A stretch of DNA of 64,000 nt from CALDUY01 sp046350255 (GCA_046350255.1 JAXMAV010000012.1:248001-312000); one strand, 5' to 3'; positions 36,050-45,138 are shown, counted from the stretch's first letter. The notes: generated by a model from the letters alone, not told the origin. A program made the numbers and translations.

Positions 36050-37735
36050 ATGACCACGACCACTCTTGGTGAACGGAGCAGGGCGGCGGGTGCGATTCTG
36101 TTCATGCTAACCCTGTTCGGCGGCATCGCCCACTGTAATACCCCCCAGGTCGTCCAACCATTTGTGTTTCTGGACGCCTACCAGACGGTAGGAGGAAGCC
36201 AACCGCCCAGCCCTGTACGTCGCTGGGGCCCTGCCGAGAAGGAGTTTGTGGAGGAGGTTCTCCGCGCGGTGGCCAGGGCCAAACCCGGGTTGACGCAGCG
36301 CGCTACTGCCTGGCGACCGATTCGCGCGTATAGAGTGAGTAGTCATCGTGGCTTTTCGGCCTTTGTTTTGTCTGAAAGGAACGAACTGTTCATTACTGAC
36401 CGGTTTTTTTTCGAGTTTTACCTACCTCCTGTCCTCCTTCAGAAAGGCCGGCCCGAATTACTTGAGTATCCCCTGCCCGCTGACGTGGAATATCGTTTTG
36501 CGTTGGAACGATCGATCGGCGCCATGCAGATAATCTTCCACGAGATGGTTCACCTGGCTGATAGATTTGATTCTCTTGCGTTAAGTTATGAGTGGGGTTC
36601 TCTGATCCGGCCGCGGATGGATCGGTTTGCCCAGCGCTGCATAAAAGAGATCGGTCTATCTCCAACCGCGATTGCAAATTTGCCCTTCGAACCTCAGCAG
36701 CATCGACAAGAAGGCCGACGGGATCTCCGTCTTCGGATGAAACAGCTGGCACGAGAAGAAGGTCTACCCGGTGTTTATGCGGCCACCAATATCAAAGAGG
36801 CATTAACTGAGGTGGCTTCGGAAACCATGGCAAGGCGTGGTTATGTCCCACCACCCGAGATAGCAGCGTTTGTGCATCGTCACCTCCTGAGTGCTCCATA
36901 CACCCCTTCAGCTTCAGACTTCGCCTGTTGTCGTGCCCTGGAGCGCCTGGAGCAGAAGAACTACCTCGGAGCTTATCTTGCGCTCACTCAGGCCATTCAG
37001 GCCAATCCCCGGAACGTCTGGGCCTATCTGGAACGCGCCGAACTAGCACTGTCCTTGAAACAGGTCGCCATTTCATCTCCCTGGGACGACATCGACAGGG
37101 CCCTGGAGTATCGGTCCGCCTGGGATTGGCGGCCCTACCAGCTTCGCGCCTTCTTCCTGGCGAGAGATTATAAACTGCCGGCTGCCATCGAGGATGTCAC
37201 CGCTGCCCTGCGGCTCTCCCCGATGGAACCTACCTTGCTCCAGATGCGAGCCAGCCTGCGGATCGAACTGCACCAACCGGAGGCCGCTCTGAGCGACATC
37301 AGCCTGGCCCTCAAGCAGAATCCTCGGGATGGCACCCTGCATCGCCTGCGCGGCCAGGCCCAGATGGGGTTGGGTCACTATTCACGTGCCCTGTCTGATC
37401 TCGATTGGGCCATTCGGTTTAATCCGAACGACCCCTTGGCCCATGGCTGGCGCGCCTGGATTCGCGCTTCCTGCCCAGACGAGACCATTCGGGATGGTGC
37501 CCAGGCGGTTCAAGACGCCACGACCGCCTGTGAACTCAGCCGCTGGCAAGACGCCTTCCTGATCGCGGTTCTAGCAGCCGCCCACGCCGAATCGGGGGCG
37601 TTCGACGAAGCAGTCATTCGCCAACGTGAGGCCATCACCTTGGCTTCCCCTCAACAAAAGAAAGCGTTTCAGCCCGCGCTCGACGGTTATCTCAAGGGGC
37701 AGCCCTATCGAATGAAAACCATCGTCGGGCACTGA
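36050..37735 (+). CDS. Exported HExxH metallopeptidase-like protein with C-terminal TPR array
   Basis: This 561-residue protein has an N-terminal hydrophobic signal (AAGILFML-type, about 12-27) ending AHC, which is only a poor lipobox. The first half contains HEMVH at 164-168, a zinc-peptidase HExxH motif, and a downstream Glu candidate ligand (ALTEVASE, 251-258). Residues 295-550 form about six TPR-like repeats (YLGAYLALTQAIQANPRN, PEAALSDISLALKQNPRDG, HYSRALSDLDWAIRFNPND). I take it as a secreted or periplasmic protein that holds partners by its TPRs; peptidase activity is likely but unproven. The ATG at 36050 has AGGAGAA upstream; the longer frame from 35927 has none. Confidence 0.78.
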   Translation: MTTTTLGERSRAAGAILFMLTLFGGIAHCNTPQVVQPFVFLDAYQTVGGSQPPSPVRRWGPAEKEFVEEVLRAVARAKPGLTQRATAWRPIRAYRVSSHRGFSAFVLSERNELFITDRFFFEFYLPPVLLQKGRPELLEYPLPADVEYRFALERSIGAMQIIFHEMVHLADRFDSLALSYEWGSLIRPRMDRFAQRCIKEIGLSPTAIANLPFEPQQHRQEGRRDLRLRMKQLAREEGLPGVYAATNIKEALTEVASETMARRGYVPPPEIAAFVHRHLLSAPYTPSASDFACCRALERLEQKNYLGAYLALTQAIQANPRNVWAYLERAELALSLKQVAISSPWDDIDRALEYRSAWDWRPYQLRAFFLARDYKLPAAIEDVTAALRLSPMEPTLLQMRASLRIELHQPEAALSDISLALKQNPRDGTLHRLRGQAQMGLGHYSRALSDLDWAIRFNPNDPLAHGWRAWIRASCPDETIRDGAQAVQDATTACELSRWQDAFLIAVLAAAHAESGAFDEAVIRQREAITLASPQQKKAFQPALDGYLKGQPYRMKTIVGH

Positions 37736-38758
37736 TCAGGAGCGACGCCCACCGGCGGGATCGACCTGAATATCGCGCAACATAATGGCCGCCTGTTCGG
37801 GGGGAACGGGGTTGATGTAGAACCCGGTTCCCCACTCGAAACCAGCCACACGAGTGAGCCGTGGAATGATCTCCAGATGCCAGTGATAGTGCGGCAACGA
37901 CTGCGTGTCGAAGGGCGAAGTGTGGACGATGTAGTTGTAGGCCGGCTTCTCCAGCGCCACCTCAAGCTTCATTAAAATCGTCTTCAGCACCGTGCCCAGT
38001 TCGTCCACTTCCATCTTCTGAATGTTCTCGAAGTGGCTGTTATGGTGCTTGGGCAGAATCCAGGTCTCGAACGGAAAGCGAGCCGCGAAGGGACAGAAGG
38101 CCAGGAAGTTTGGCGTGCTGAGCACCACCCGCTTTTCGCTGGCTTCTTCCTGGTGAATCATGTCGCAATAGATGCACCGACCGCGGTAGTTGAAGAACTC
38201 CAGCGCACCGGACATCTCCTCCCACACGTTGATGGGCACGATGGGGGTGACAATCAACTGCGAGTGAGAGTGTTCGAGCGACGCACCTGCGGCCGCACCC
38301 ACGTTCTTGAATACCATCCCATAGACCAGGCGCGGGTCTTTTTTGAGATCCACTAGCCGGTCGCGGTAGACCCAGAGGATCTCCCGGATGTTGTCTTCGG
38401 TCAGGTTAGTTAGACTGGCTTCGTGGAAGGGACACTCGAGGATCACCTCGTGCGCCCCGATGCCGTTCATCTTGTCGTAGATGCCCTCGCCCCGCTTGTT
38501 CAGATCGCCTTCGATCTGCAGGGCAGGGAACTTGTTAGGTACCACACGCACGCGCCAGCCCGGTTGATCAGGCTTGGTGCCATGCGCCCGGTAGGCCAGA
38601 ATTTCGTGGGGAGTGTGTTCCTCGTGCCCGGCACAGAAAGGGCAGGGGCCCGCGGCGGGGGGGAACGGTTCGTGAGGCGGGGCAACAGGTCGCCGCGCCC
38701 GGTCGGTAGCGATGATCACCCATCGGCCAACGATGGGGTCCTTGCGCAGTTCGGGCAT
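37736..38758 (-). CDS. galT: Galactose-1-phosphate uridylyltransferase (GalT-like)
   Basis: This 340-residue HIT-superfamily nucleotidyltransferase exchanges UMP between UDP-glucose and galactose-1-phosphate. It begins MPELRKDPIVGRWVIIATDR, as in bacterial GalT proteins. A zinc pair CPFC (39-42) and CIYC (195-198), an active-site EHSHSQL stretch (162-168) in place of HPHGQ, and a second His cluster LPHYHWHLEI are visible. The variant HSHSQ is common in this subgroup, whose substrate may not be galactose. The ATG at 38758 has GAGGAT upstream and gives the usual length. It abuts the TPR gene (stop codons side by side). Confidence 0.88.
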   Translation of the reverse strand: MPELRKDPIVGRWVIIATDRARRPVAPPHEPFPPAAGPCPFCAGHEEHTPHEILAYRAHGTKPDQPGWRVRVVPNKFPALQIEGDLNKRGEGIYDKMNGIGAHEVILECPFHEASLTNLTEDNIREILWVYRDRLVDLKKDPRLVYGMVFKNVGAAAGASLEHSHSQLIVTPIVPINVWEEMSGALEFFNYRGRCIYCDMIHQEEASEKRVVLSTPNFLAFCPFAARFPFETWILPKHHNSHFENIQKMEVDELGTVLKTILMKLEVALEKPAYNYIVHTSPFDTQSLPHYHWHLEIIPRLTRVAGFEWGTGFYINPVPPEQAAIMLRDIQVDPAGGRRS

Positions 38759-39052
38759 CGGTAATCCTCGTAACGCCCCGGCGATCCCTCGAAGGGTTTG
38801 ATCCATCATCGTAGGTAAGCTCTCGTGCCGCCTGTGGCGGTAAAGTCATCCTAGCACGATCGCTCCTCGAGTTATAGCCCCAGGCTGACGGAACTCGCCT
38901 CCGCGCTTCCGATTACGCGGATCTTACCGGGTAGGGGGTAACCACGGTTAGCTCGCCATCGAACCTGTATTTGCGTCCCCTGCTGGGCGTGGTATGCTGA
39001 TCCTCTGGCGGTGTGGCCCGATCGAGATGCCTCGTGCGGGTGTCAACCATCC

Positions 39053-39679
39053 ATGAAAATCAAGCTCCAGGCCAGTTTTTCCGGACGGAAGAAAACCATC
39101 CCGCTCGATCGCGAGGTGATGGTGATCGGTCGTTCGCATGGCAATGCGGTGCGCATCCCCTCTTCCGAAGTCAGTCGCCGCCATTGTCGCCTCTTCGAGC
39201 AAAATGGCCTGCTGATGGTAGAGGACCTGGAAAGCGTCAACGGCACGTTTCTCAACGGCCGGCGCCTGAAATCCGCTGAGGTTGTCCGCCCTGGCGACCG
39301 TGTCGAGGTGGGACCAGTGGCCTTCATCGTCGAGTACACACCATCGGCAGAGGCGCGCAAGCGTCTGCAGCGCAGTGCTGAATCCCTCGAAGTGCTCGAC
39401 GTCCTGGAAGGGCTTGCCGATGGCGAGGCGATGGATGTGCAGGAACTGCCCGAGGTCGAGCTGATTGATGAGGATCCGCTCGGGCTTCAGATGGTTGAAC
39501 CTCTCGACGAAGTGCAGCCGATTCCTCCTGCCGACGACGACGGACCGATCAAACCCGATTTTGACTTCGATGCCGGCAACTGGAAGATGCCCGAAGGGGG
39601 CGACCTGCGCGACATCCTTTCGCAGATCGAGGACGAGCAGCCCACCTTGCCTCAGCCCAAGAAACGCAACAAGAAGTAA
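39053..39679 (+). CDS. FHA-domain protein
   Basis: This 208-residue protein has one FHA domain (about 10-90): VMVIGRSHGNAVRIPSSEV, SRRHCRLFEQNGL, then the NGTFLNGRRL motif. It binds phosphothreonine. The C-terminal 110 residues are acidic and low-complexity (VQELPEVELIDEDPLG), ending with a Lys/Arg/Asn tail. No enzyme domain is attached, so it is probably an adapter for a Ser/Thr kinase. The ATG at 39053 starts directly at the domain; the earlier frame from 39011 is longer but lacks a better ribosome site. Fumarase follows 85 bp downstream. Confidence 0.88.
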   Translation: MKIKLQASFSGRKKTIPLDREVMVIGRSHGNAVRIPSSEVSRRHCRLFEQNGLLMVEDLESVNGTFLNGRRLKSAEVVRPGDRVEVGPVAFIVEYTPSAEARKRLQRSAESLEVLDVLEGLADGEAMDVQELPEVELIDEDPLGLQMVEPLDEVQPIPPADDDGPIKPDFDFDAGNWKMPEGGDLRDILSQIEDEQPTLPQPKKRNKK

Positions 39680-39764
39680 GGCGTTTGCGCCTTCCGCCTC
39701 CTACAAAAACCACCGGGATGACCACGGTGGCTTCTCCCGTTTGTTCCCACGGAAGTTCACCTCG

Positions 39765-41294
39765 ATGAATACCTCCCGTTTTCACGCCCACATACTGGAA
39801 CTGATTCGCCGCACATCGGCCTTTCTTCCACCCGACGTGAATGAGGTGATCAATACCCATCGGGCGCTGGAGGAGGCGGGCACCAAGGCTGACCTGGCCC
39901 TGGAACTGGTCGCTCAGAACATCGTGCTCGCCAAGCGGTTTAGCTCGCCGATCTGTCAGGATACTGGCACCATCACCTTCTACATCAAGACACCCAGCCA
40001 CTTCGATCAGCTGGAGCTGGAGAAGATTTGCGAGGAGGCAGTGGCTGAGGCCACGGCGCGCGGTTACCTCCGGCAGAACTCGGTCGATAGTGTCACCGGC
40101 AAAAATACTGGCAACAACCTCGGCCCGGGTAGCCCGGTCGTCCACTTCCATCAGCATCGAAAAAACAGCGTGGACATCCGCCTCATTCTCAAGGGAGGTG
40201 GCTGCGAAAACATGTCGGCCCAGTATTCCCTGCCGGCCGTCATCAATGGCAAGCGGTTCGACCGCGACCTGAACGGCGTGCGTGGCTGCATCCTCGATGC
40301 CGTCTGGCAGGCGCAGGGCAAGGGCTGCGGGCCTGGCTTCCTCGGTGTGTGTATCGGTGGCGACCGCGCCACTGGTTACGAGTCGGCCAAGGAGCAGCTG
40401 CTGCGCCTGCTTGACGACACCAACCCAGATCCTCAGTTGGCCGCCCTCGAACAGCAGGTTCTCACCGAGGCCAACAGCCTCGATATTGGCCCTATGGGTT
40501 TCGGAGGCAAGTTGACCATCGGTGGGTGCAAGATCGGCGCGCGCAACCGCCTACCCGCCTCATACTTCGTCAGCATCGCTTACATGTGCTGGGCCTATCG
40601 CCGGCGCGGAGTCGAGTTGGACACCGAGGGTGAGGTAATCGACTGGCTGTACCACTCCCCTGGTGAGTTCGACCGTGACTACACTGCCGGTGAGACTCCG
40701 CTCCTCCAGTTGGGGCAGAGCGGCAAGCAGGTGGTGCGATTAACCACGCCACTCCGCGAAGAGGACGTGCGCAAGTTGAAGGCTGGTGACATGGTCTTGC
40801 TGAGCGGCACCGTCTACACCGGACGCGACGAAGTGCACAAATACTTGCACAAGGGCAACGACCTACCCGTGCTCCGCGACGCGGTCATTTATCATTGCGG
40901 TCCCGTCGTCCTGAAGGAGAAAACAGGCTACCGTGTGGTCGCCGCCGGCCCCACCACCTCGATCCGCGAGGAGCCCTATCAGGCCGACGTGATCGCTCGC
41001 TATGGCATCAAAGCCGTGATCGGTAAGGGCGGCATGGGCGCGAAAACGCTGGAGGCCTGCAAGCAGCACGGGTGCGTCTATCTGCACGGCATCGGTGGCG
41101 CAGCCCAGATCTACGCCCAATGCATCAAGAGTGTGGATGGCGTCTTCCTCGAACAATTCGGCAGTCCCGAGGCTGTTTGGCAGCTGACCGTGCAGGATTT
41201 TCCTGCTGTGGTGACCATGGATTCCCATGGCCGTTCCTTGCATCAGGAAGTGGCCGATGCTTCCAAAACCCATCTACAGGAAGTGCTGGCCTGA
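39765..41294 (+). CDS. fum: Class I fumarate hydratase (fused alpha and beta domains)
   Basis: This 509-residue iron-sulfur enzyme interconverts fumarate and malate in the TCA cycle. The N-terminal alpha part has SPICQDTGT (C64) and GGGCENMS (C147); a third cluster ligand is probably C196 or C255. The C-terminal beta part has TPLREEDVRKLKAGD, LLSGTVYTGRD and the KGGMG...AAQIYAQCI segment. The fused arrangement equals FumA/FumB of enterobacteria; a tartrate dehydratase cannot be fully ruled out by eye. The ATG at 39765 is natural. A GC-rich hairpin terminates the gene. Confidence 0.93.
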   Translation: MNTSRFHAHILELIRRTSAFLPPDVNEVINTHRALEEAGTKADLALELVAQNIVLAKRFSSPICQDTGTITFYIKTPSHFDQLELEKICEEAVAEATARGYLRQNSVDSVTGKNTGNNLGPGSPVVHFHQHRKNSVDIRLILKGGGCENMSAQYSLPAVINGKRFDRDLNGVRGCILDAVWQAQGKGCGPGFLGVCIGGDRATGYESAKEQLLRLLDDTNPDPQLAALEQQVLTEANSLDIGPMGFGGKLTIGGCKIGARNRLPASYFVSIAYMCWAYRRRGVELDTEGEVIDWLYHSPGEFDRDYTAGETPLLQLGQSGKQVVRLTTPLREEDVRKLKAGDMVLLSGTVYTGRDEVHKYLHKGNDLPVLRDAVIYHCGPVVLKEKTGYRVVAAGPTTSIREEPYQADVIARYGIKAVIGKGGMGAKTLEACKQHGCVYLHGIGGAAQIYAQCIKSVDGVFLEQFGSPEAVWQLTVQDFPAVVTMDSHGRSLHQEVADASKTHLQEVLA

Positions 41295-41314
41295 ACCAGG
41301 CCAGAGGGCTTACG

Positions 41315-41341
41315 CTCCCGGGGTTCGGACGACCCCGGGAG
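41315..41341 (+). terminator. GC-rich hairpin after fumarase
   Basis: A 10-bp perfect stem (41315-41324 with 41332-41341) and 7-nt loop start 20 bp after the stop. No T-run; the convergent gene downstream would also be shielded. Confidence 0.78.
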
Positions 41342-41381
41342 GCCTCCTCTCCCCAGGCCAGGCCGACCAGCACCACCAGGA

Positions 41382-42107
41382 TCAGCCAGCACCCGTAGCG
41401 CAAAAAACCTGCTTGCACCAACCAGCCGAGCAGATCGTCTCGCCCTCGAAACGCAACCGCCAACGTCCGCAACGTTCCCACGGGATAATACAGAACCAGG
41501 AGACAGGCCTGAGCGGCGAGGCGATAGCCCCACCGTCCTTCGCGGCGCGCAGTCTGCCCAGGGTTAGCGGAAAGGCCAGCACCACGGCGACCGCTCCCAG
41601 GATTCCCAGCTGCCCCAGGGCCACCTTGTACCTGCTACTTTGCGCCAGAGCGACGGCAACCCCTAACAGACCCAACGCTGGACCAGAAGAGGTTAGTGGA
41701 GCATCCTCGCCCTTGGCACGCATTGCACACCAGGAAAGCCAGGGAAGCACCCGTGCTCCCCCGCTGTTCAAAACCACAATGAAGTGTTGCAGCCAGGCTT
41801 CGGGTACCCAGGTGAGGAGGCCGAACAATGGCAGCGCGCTGAGAGGATGCAGCAGGTTGGCAACATCGTACGGTTCTGCCCTGCTTCTCCAGGCCTTCCC
41901 CGCGTGGTAGAAGATGTGCAAATCCTCGAACCGGTAGGGGACATACTTCTCGTCCGCTACTGTGTAGATCACCAGTGCCAGCAACCCCACAAGGTTTGTG
42001 GCCACCACCACATTTCGAGGTAGATGGCGCCACACGAGCCAGGACAGTACGACCCAAAGCACCATCAGTGCCGCCGCGTGCAGGGGCCAGCGAGGAAGCG
42101 GTTGCAC
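41382..42107 (-). pseudogene. GT87/DUF2029-like membrane glycosyltransferase, damaged at its 3' part
   Basis: The reading frame of 241 codons starts with a GTG. It has four or five hydrophobic stretches and DLHIFYHAGKAWRSRAEPYD, which resembles the conserved Asp-containing loop of GT87 mannosyltransferase-like proteins. The normal family length is about 380-450 residues. From about 41550 the frame becomes non-hydrophobic, while another minus-strand frame continues coherently (EGRWGYRLAAQACLLVLYY, later GWLVQAGFLRYGCWLILVV). A frame change at 41535-41570 is therefore likely. That second frame has no stop before the fumarase hairpin, so the 3' end also looks truncated. Confidence 0.5.
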
Positions 42108-42334
42108 AGAATGGAATCTCGACCCAGGATGAATAGCGCGAGTTAGTTCTACTGAAGCGAGTTTGGATGGCGAAGACAGGGCAAGGCGAGCAGATATCCT
42201 TGCGCCGATTGCCTTGCCTCACGTCCTCCCCGGGCGATCCCATCAAGTTCAGCAAACGCCTTGCCGATCAGACAGGAGGGGTTTTCCTGTGGACCTCATC
42301 CAGCCTTGCCGCGCACGAAGACGAGGATGCCTCG

Positions 42335-43261
42335 ATGATCGAATCGCACTTCGGGCTCAGCCGCCGACCGTTTCCGGCCACCCCGGACCAATCCACCTAC
42401 TATCCTGCGACCAGCCACGAAAAGGTGCTGGCGCGATTGCAGGAAGCCCTGGCGGATGGCGAGGGGATGCTGCTGCTTACCGCCGCCCCTGGCCTGGGGA
42501 AAACCCTGCTCAGCCACGTTCTGCTCGAGCGATTGGGCTCCGGCTACGAGACCTCCTTTCTCATTCACACGCATCTGCGCGACCGCGCCGGTCTGCTGCA
42601 GGCGCTGCTCTTCGATCTGTCGTTGCCGCACGAGGGACGCAGTGAGCAGGAAATGCGGCTGGCGTTGATAGATCACCTGCTCGGCAAGTTTCGCGAGGGA
42701 CGCCGGTCGGTGTTGATCATCGACGAGGCCCAGCATCTGACTGCCGACCTGCTGGAAGAACTGCGTCTGCTAGGCAACCTGGAAGGGCAGGGAGGCAAGG
42801 CGGTGCAGGTGATCCTCGTGGCACAACCAGACCTGCTCCACACGCTGGGCCATCCCGGGTTGCTGGCGTTGCGGCAGCGTCTGGCAGTGCGTCTCCAACT
42901 CGATCCGCTTGGCCTTGAAGAAGCAGCCGACTATCTGCTGGCTCACCTGCGGTCGGCTGGTGGCCGTGCTGAGCGCATCCTGGGAATGGAAACGTTGGAA
43001 GTGCTGGCTCGTCAGACGGGTGGCGTGCCTCGTCTTCTAAATCAGGCGGGCCAGGTCTGTTTGCGGCTGGCGGCGGAGAATCAATCCACTGAAGTAGATG
43101 TGGAGATGGCCCTGGAGGCCATGTCGCTGCTGGGCCTCTCTGCGGAGCCTGGCGACGGCACCCCCGCGGCCAGTGAAGAATCCGTGCTGCGCCTGGATGG
43201 CACTGCGGAGGCGGGAGTCTCGGATTACCGGCTGTTTATGACCACGAACCGGTCGGCCTGA
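42335..43261 (+). CDS. ExeA-like AAA ATPase (general secretion pathway protein A family)
   Basis: This 308-residue protein starts MIESHFGLSRRPFPATPD, the standard opening of the ExeA/GspA ATPase group. Walker A is APGLGKT at 51-57, and Walker B reads SVLIIDEAQHL with VILVAQPDLL after it. The C-terminal winged region ends QTGGVPRLLNQAG. In other bacteria ExeA inserts the secretin into peptidoglycan with ExeB, but many homologues act in polysaccharide export. No GspB or secretin is seen. The start at 42335 has GAGGAT. The CpsD-like gene follows 13 bp later, so they form one unit. Confidence 0.9.
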   Translation: MIESHFGLSRRPFPATPDQSTYYPATSHEKVLARLQEALADGEGMLLLTAAPGLGKTLLSHVLLERLGSGYETSFLIHTHLRDRAGLLQALLFDLSLPHEGRSEQEMRLALIDHLLGKFREGRRSVLIIDEAQHLTADLLEELRLLGNLEGQGGKAVQVILVAQPDLLHTLGHPGLLALRQRLAVRLQLDPLGLEEAADYLLAHLRSAGGRAERILGMETLEVLARQTGGVPRLLNQAGQVCLRLAAENQSTEVDVEMALEAMSLLGLSAEPGDGTPAASEESVLRLDGTAEAGVSDYRLFMTTNRSA

Positions 43262-43274
43262 GAAGAGGGACATC

Positions 43275-44189
43275 ATGGGCAAGATCCGAGAAGCGTTCCG
43301 CCTGATTCTCGACGAGCCATTCAGTGTCGGCAGTCGGGTGGCGCCGACGCGGGAACCAGCTGAGAAGGCGCCTGCGGTTATCGAGATGCCTTACATCGAA
43401 ATCGGACCCCGCAAAGAAGTGGAGGGTTCCCCCGATGTGATGGCGTTCCCTGGCCCCCGCGTTCGCCAGGCCGCCACGGCTGAACCTACCCCGCCGCCTG
43501 CCAGTCCAGTAGGGTTCCGATCTATCCCCGTTGTACCTCGCCTGACCGAGGCCCCTCGGTCTCCCCGTTTCGCACCGGAACTGGTTGTGTTTCACGCTCC
43601 GGAGGATCCCGTGAGCGTTGCTTACGCCGCTTTGCTATCCTCCATGGGGCAGGCGGCGAGGGATCGCAAACGGGGCTCCTCGAACATCCACTACTTCCTG
43701 GGCCTTCGCCCCGAGATTGGAACCACCACCACGGTGCTCAATCTGGCCATCGCAGCTGCCCGGCAAAACCAGCGAGTAGTGGTGGTGGATGCTAATCTGC
43801 GGAAACCTGCGGTGGCGACCAAGGTGGGGCTGGAACCATTTCCCGGCCTGACCGAGGTACTCACCGGTGCCCTATCGCTGGGCGATGTCCTTCGTACCAC
43901 GTTGCAGTCCAACCTGCGCGTGGTGGCTGCTGGTTCGCCCGCAGCTATCTGGGCCGATGTCTCGGTTGTGCAGGAGTTGTTGACGCAACTGGCTCAGCAG
44001 GCCGATCTGGTGTTTGTGGACGGTCCCTGCTGGGATGGCAAAGCGGCGGCCAAGTCTCTGGCCACAGCCTGCAGCGCTGCCTTCCTGGTGGTACCTGGTC
44101 CCGAAGCCGAATCCACGCCGGTCAACGACCTGATTCGCACCCTTCCCGGGATGAGCATTCCCTTGGCCGGTTGCATTCTGACTGCATGA
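43275..44189 (+). CDS. CpsD/BY-kinase-like P-loop protein lacking the Walker A lysine
   Basis: This 304-residue protein has a disordered Pro-rich N-terminus (20-105) and a MinD/CpsD-type P-loop fold. The Walker A block is LRPEIGTTTTVLNLA (144-158); the Lys of GKTT is replaced by Thr150. Walker A' reads VVVVDANLRKPAV (168-180) and Walker B LVFVDGP (245-251). There is no C-terminal tyrosine cluster, so it is unlikely to be an active BY kinase. In the same operon as the ExeA-like ATPase, it may have become a regulator or structural partner in exopolysaccharide or secretion control. Confidence 0.78.
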   Translation: MGKIREAFRLILDEPFSVGSRVAPTREPAEKAPAVIEMPYIEIGPRKEVEGSPDVMAFPGPRVRQAATAEPTPPPASPVGFRSIPVVPRLTEAPRSPRFAPELVVFHAPEDPVSVAYAALLSSMGQAARDRKRGSSNIHYFLGLRPEIGTTTTVLNLAIAAARQNQRVVVVDANLRKPAVATKVGLEPFPGLTEVLTGALSLGDVLRTTLQSNLRVVAAGSPAAIWADVSVVQELLTQLAQQADLVFVDGPCWDGKAAAKSLATACSAAFLVVPGPEAESTPVNDLIRTLPGMSIPLAGCILTA

Positions 44190-44213
44190 TAGTCAGGCAA
44201 AAACCCCACCGGG

Positions 44214-44243
44214 GGCCGACAGTCACGTGAGTGGCTGTCGGCC
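44214..44243 (+). terminator. Terminator after the CpsD-like gene
   Basis: A 13-bp stem (44214-44226 with 44231-44243), with one G-U pair and loop GTGA, is followed by TCTTTCG. It ends the ExeA/CpsD-like operon. Confidence 0.85.
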
Positions 44244-44326
44244 TCTTTCGTTGGGCCAACCTACTGACATTGAGGTAGATCTGGCGAAAAGGTAGTTTCC
44301 TGAAGAGTTGTCCTCTGGAGTCTACC

Positions 44327-44524
44327 ATGCCGGATGAGATGCATGCAAAAAATGGCGTAGTCACAAACCAACACCACCATACCGGGGGCGAGCAGTGGCC
44401 ATGCCCGGTGTGTGGTGGAAACCTGACTCCGCAACGCACCACCCTTCGTTGCGAGCGATGTTTCTTCGTGCTATGTAGCAGTTGCGATATGGACGGGGGC
44501 GATCATCCTACCGTCTCAGATTGA
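44327..44524 (+). CDS. Small zinc-ribbon protein
   Basis: This 65-residue protein has six cysteines in pairs: C26/C29 (CPVC), C42/C45 (CERC) and C50/C53 (CSSC). A His-rich stretch (NQHHHTG) comes before them. Four Cys would make one zinc ribbon, the last pair may be a redox or second metal site. The ATG at 44327 has a GGAG ribosome site 6-7 nt upstream. It stands alone between a terminator and a convergent gene. No function is assigned. Confidence 0.6.
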   Translation: MPDEMHAKNGVVTNQHHHTGGEQWPCPVCGGNLTPQRTTLRCERCFFVLCSSCDMDGGDHPTVSD

Positions 44525-44535
44525 TGATTCCAAAC

Positions 44536-44913
44536 TCAGCTGAGCAATTCGATCAGATCCTTGATCCGGGCAGCGCCGTGCCGTTTTAGCAAACCGCGCA
44601 CCAGACGAATTTCCTCGAAGCTCACATCCTTGCCTCCGCTGGTGCTAGCATTGGCCCGGCGGGGGCTTTCTCCGGTAGCCTTTTTGCGGCGATCCCGACG
44701 CAGATGATAGATGTGGATACCGATCACCTTGTTGGGCATTTCGATGCCAAAATTCTCCTTGATGAAGCTCGCATAGCGGTCCATTTCCGCCTTGGGGCCA
44801 ATGGCCTCCAGTGCCCGAATGACCGCTTCTTTGCGCGAGACTGTCGCCTCGGGAGAAGCCTCCACTGGAGCCAGGGTTTCTTCCACCACTTCTTCCGACT
44901 TTTTACGTGCCAT
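44536..44913 (-). CDS. Small basic protein with possible winged-helix, unknown function
   Basis: This 125-residue protein has an acidic N-terminus (EEVVEETLAPVEASPEA). KEAVIRALEAIGPKAEMDR and PNKVIGIHIYHLRRDRRKK follow, a helix-turn-helix-like arrangement with a basic tail. The C-terminal helical part is EEIRLVRGLLKRHG and ARIKDLIELL. It looks like a planctomycete-restricted DNA-binding protein, but no family can be named. GAGGATAAGG precedes the ATG at 44913. A good promoter lies about 110 bp upstream. Confidence 0.65.
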   Translation of the reverse strand: MARKKSEEVVEETLAPVEASPEATVSRKEAVIRALEAIGPKAEMDRYASFIKENFGIEMPNKVIGIHIYHLRRDRRKKATGESPRRANASTSGGKDVSFEEIRLVRGLLKRHGAARIKDLIELLS

Positions 44914-45022
44914 CTACCTTATCCTCTTTCAGTCAATCCAGGGCGGAACCAGGTTTATCACTGACGCAATGGCCGGATTGCTTCCGACCAACACACGTGC
45001 ATCTTGCACTGGGATTTCAATC

Positions 45023-45050
45023 ATCATAGATCACTGACTGTTAGTTTCAA
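45023..45050 (-). promoter_or_regulatory. Sigma-70 promoter candidate for the gene at 44536
   Basis: On the minus strand TTGAAA (45050-45045) and TATGAT (45028-45023) are 16 bp apart, a close match to the consensus in an AT-rich island. The leader would be about 100 nt. Confidence 0.6.
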
Positions 45051-45138
45051 TTCTCTGAATGCAGAGATGGACGAATTGTAATGCTTGCGGCCGCGCATTC
45101 CGGACGGGATAATACCTGTCTACTCGAGGGAGTTATGC

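Noticed and set aside
43275..44189. Active bacterial tyrosine kinase (BY kinase)
   Set aside because: The Walker A Lys is absent and there is no Tyr cluster, so only the fold is called.
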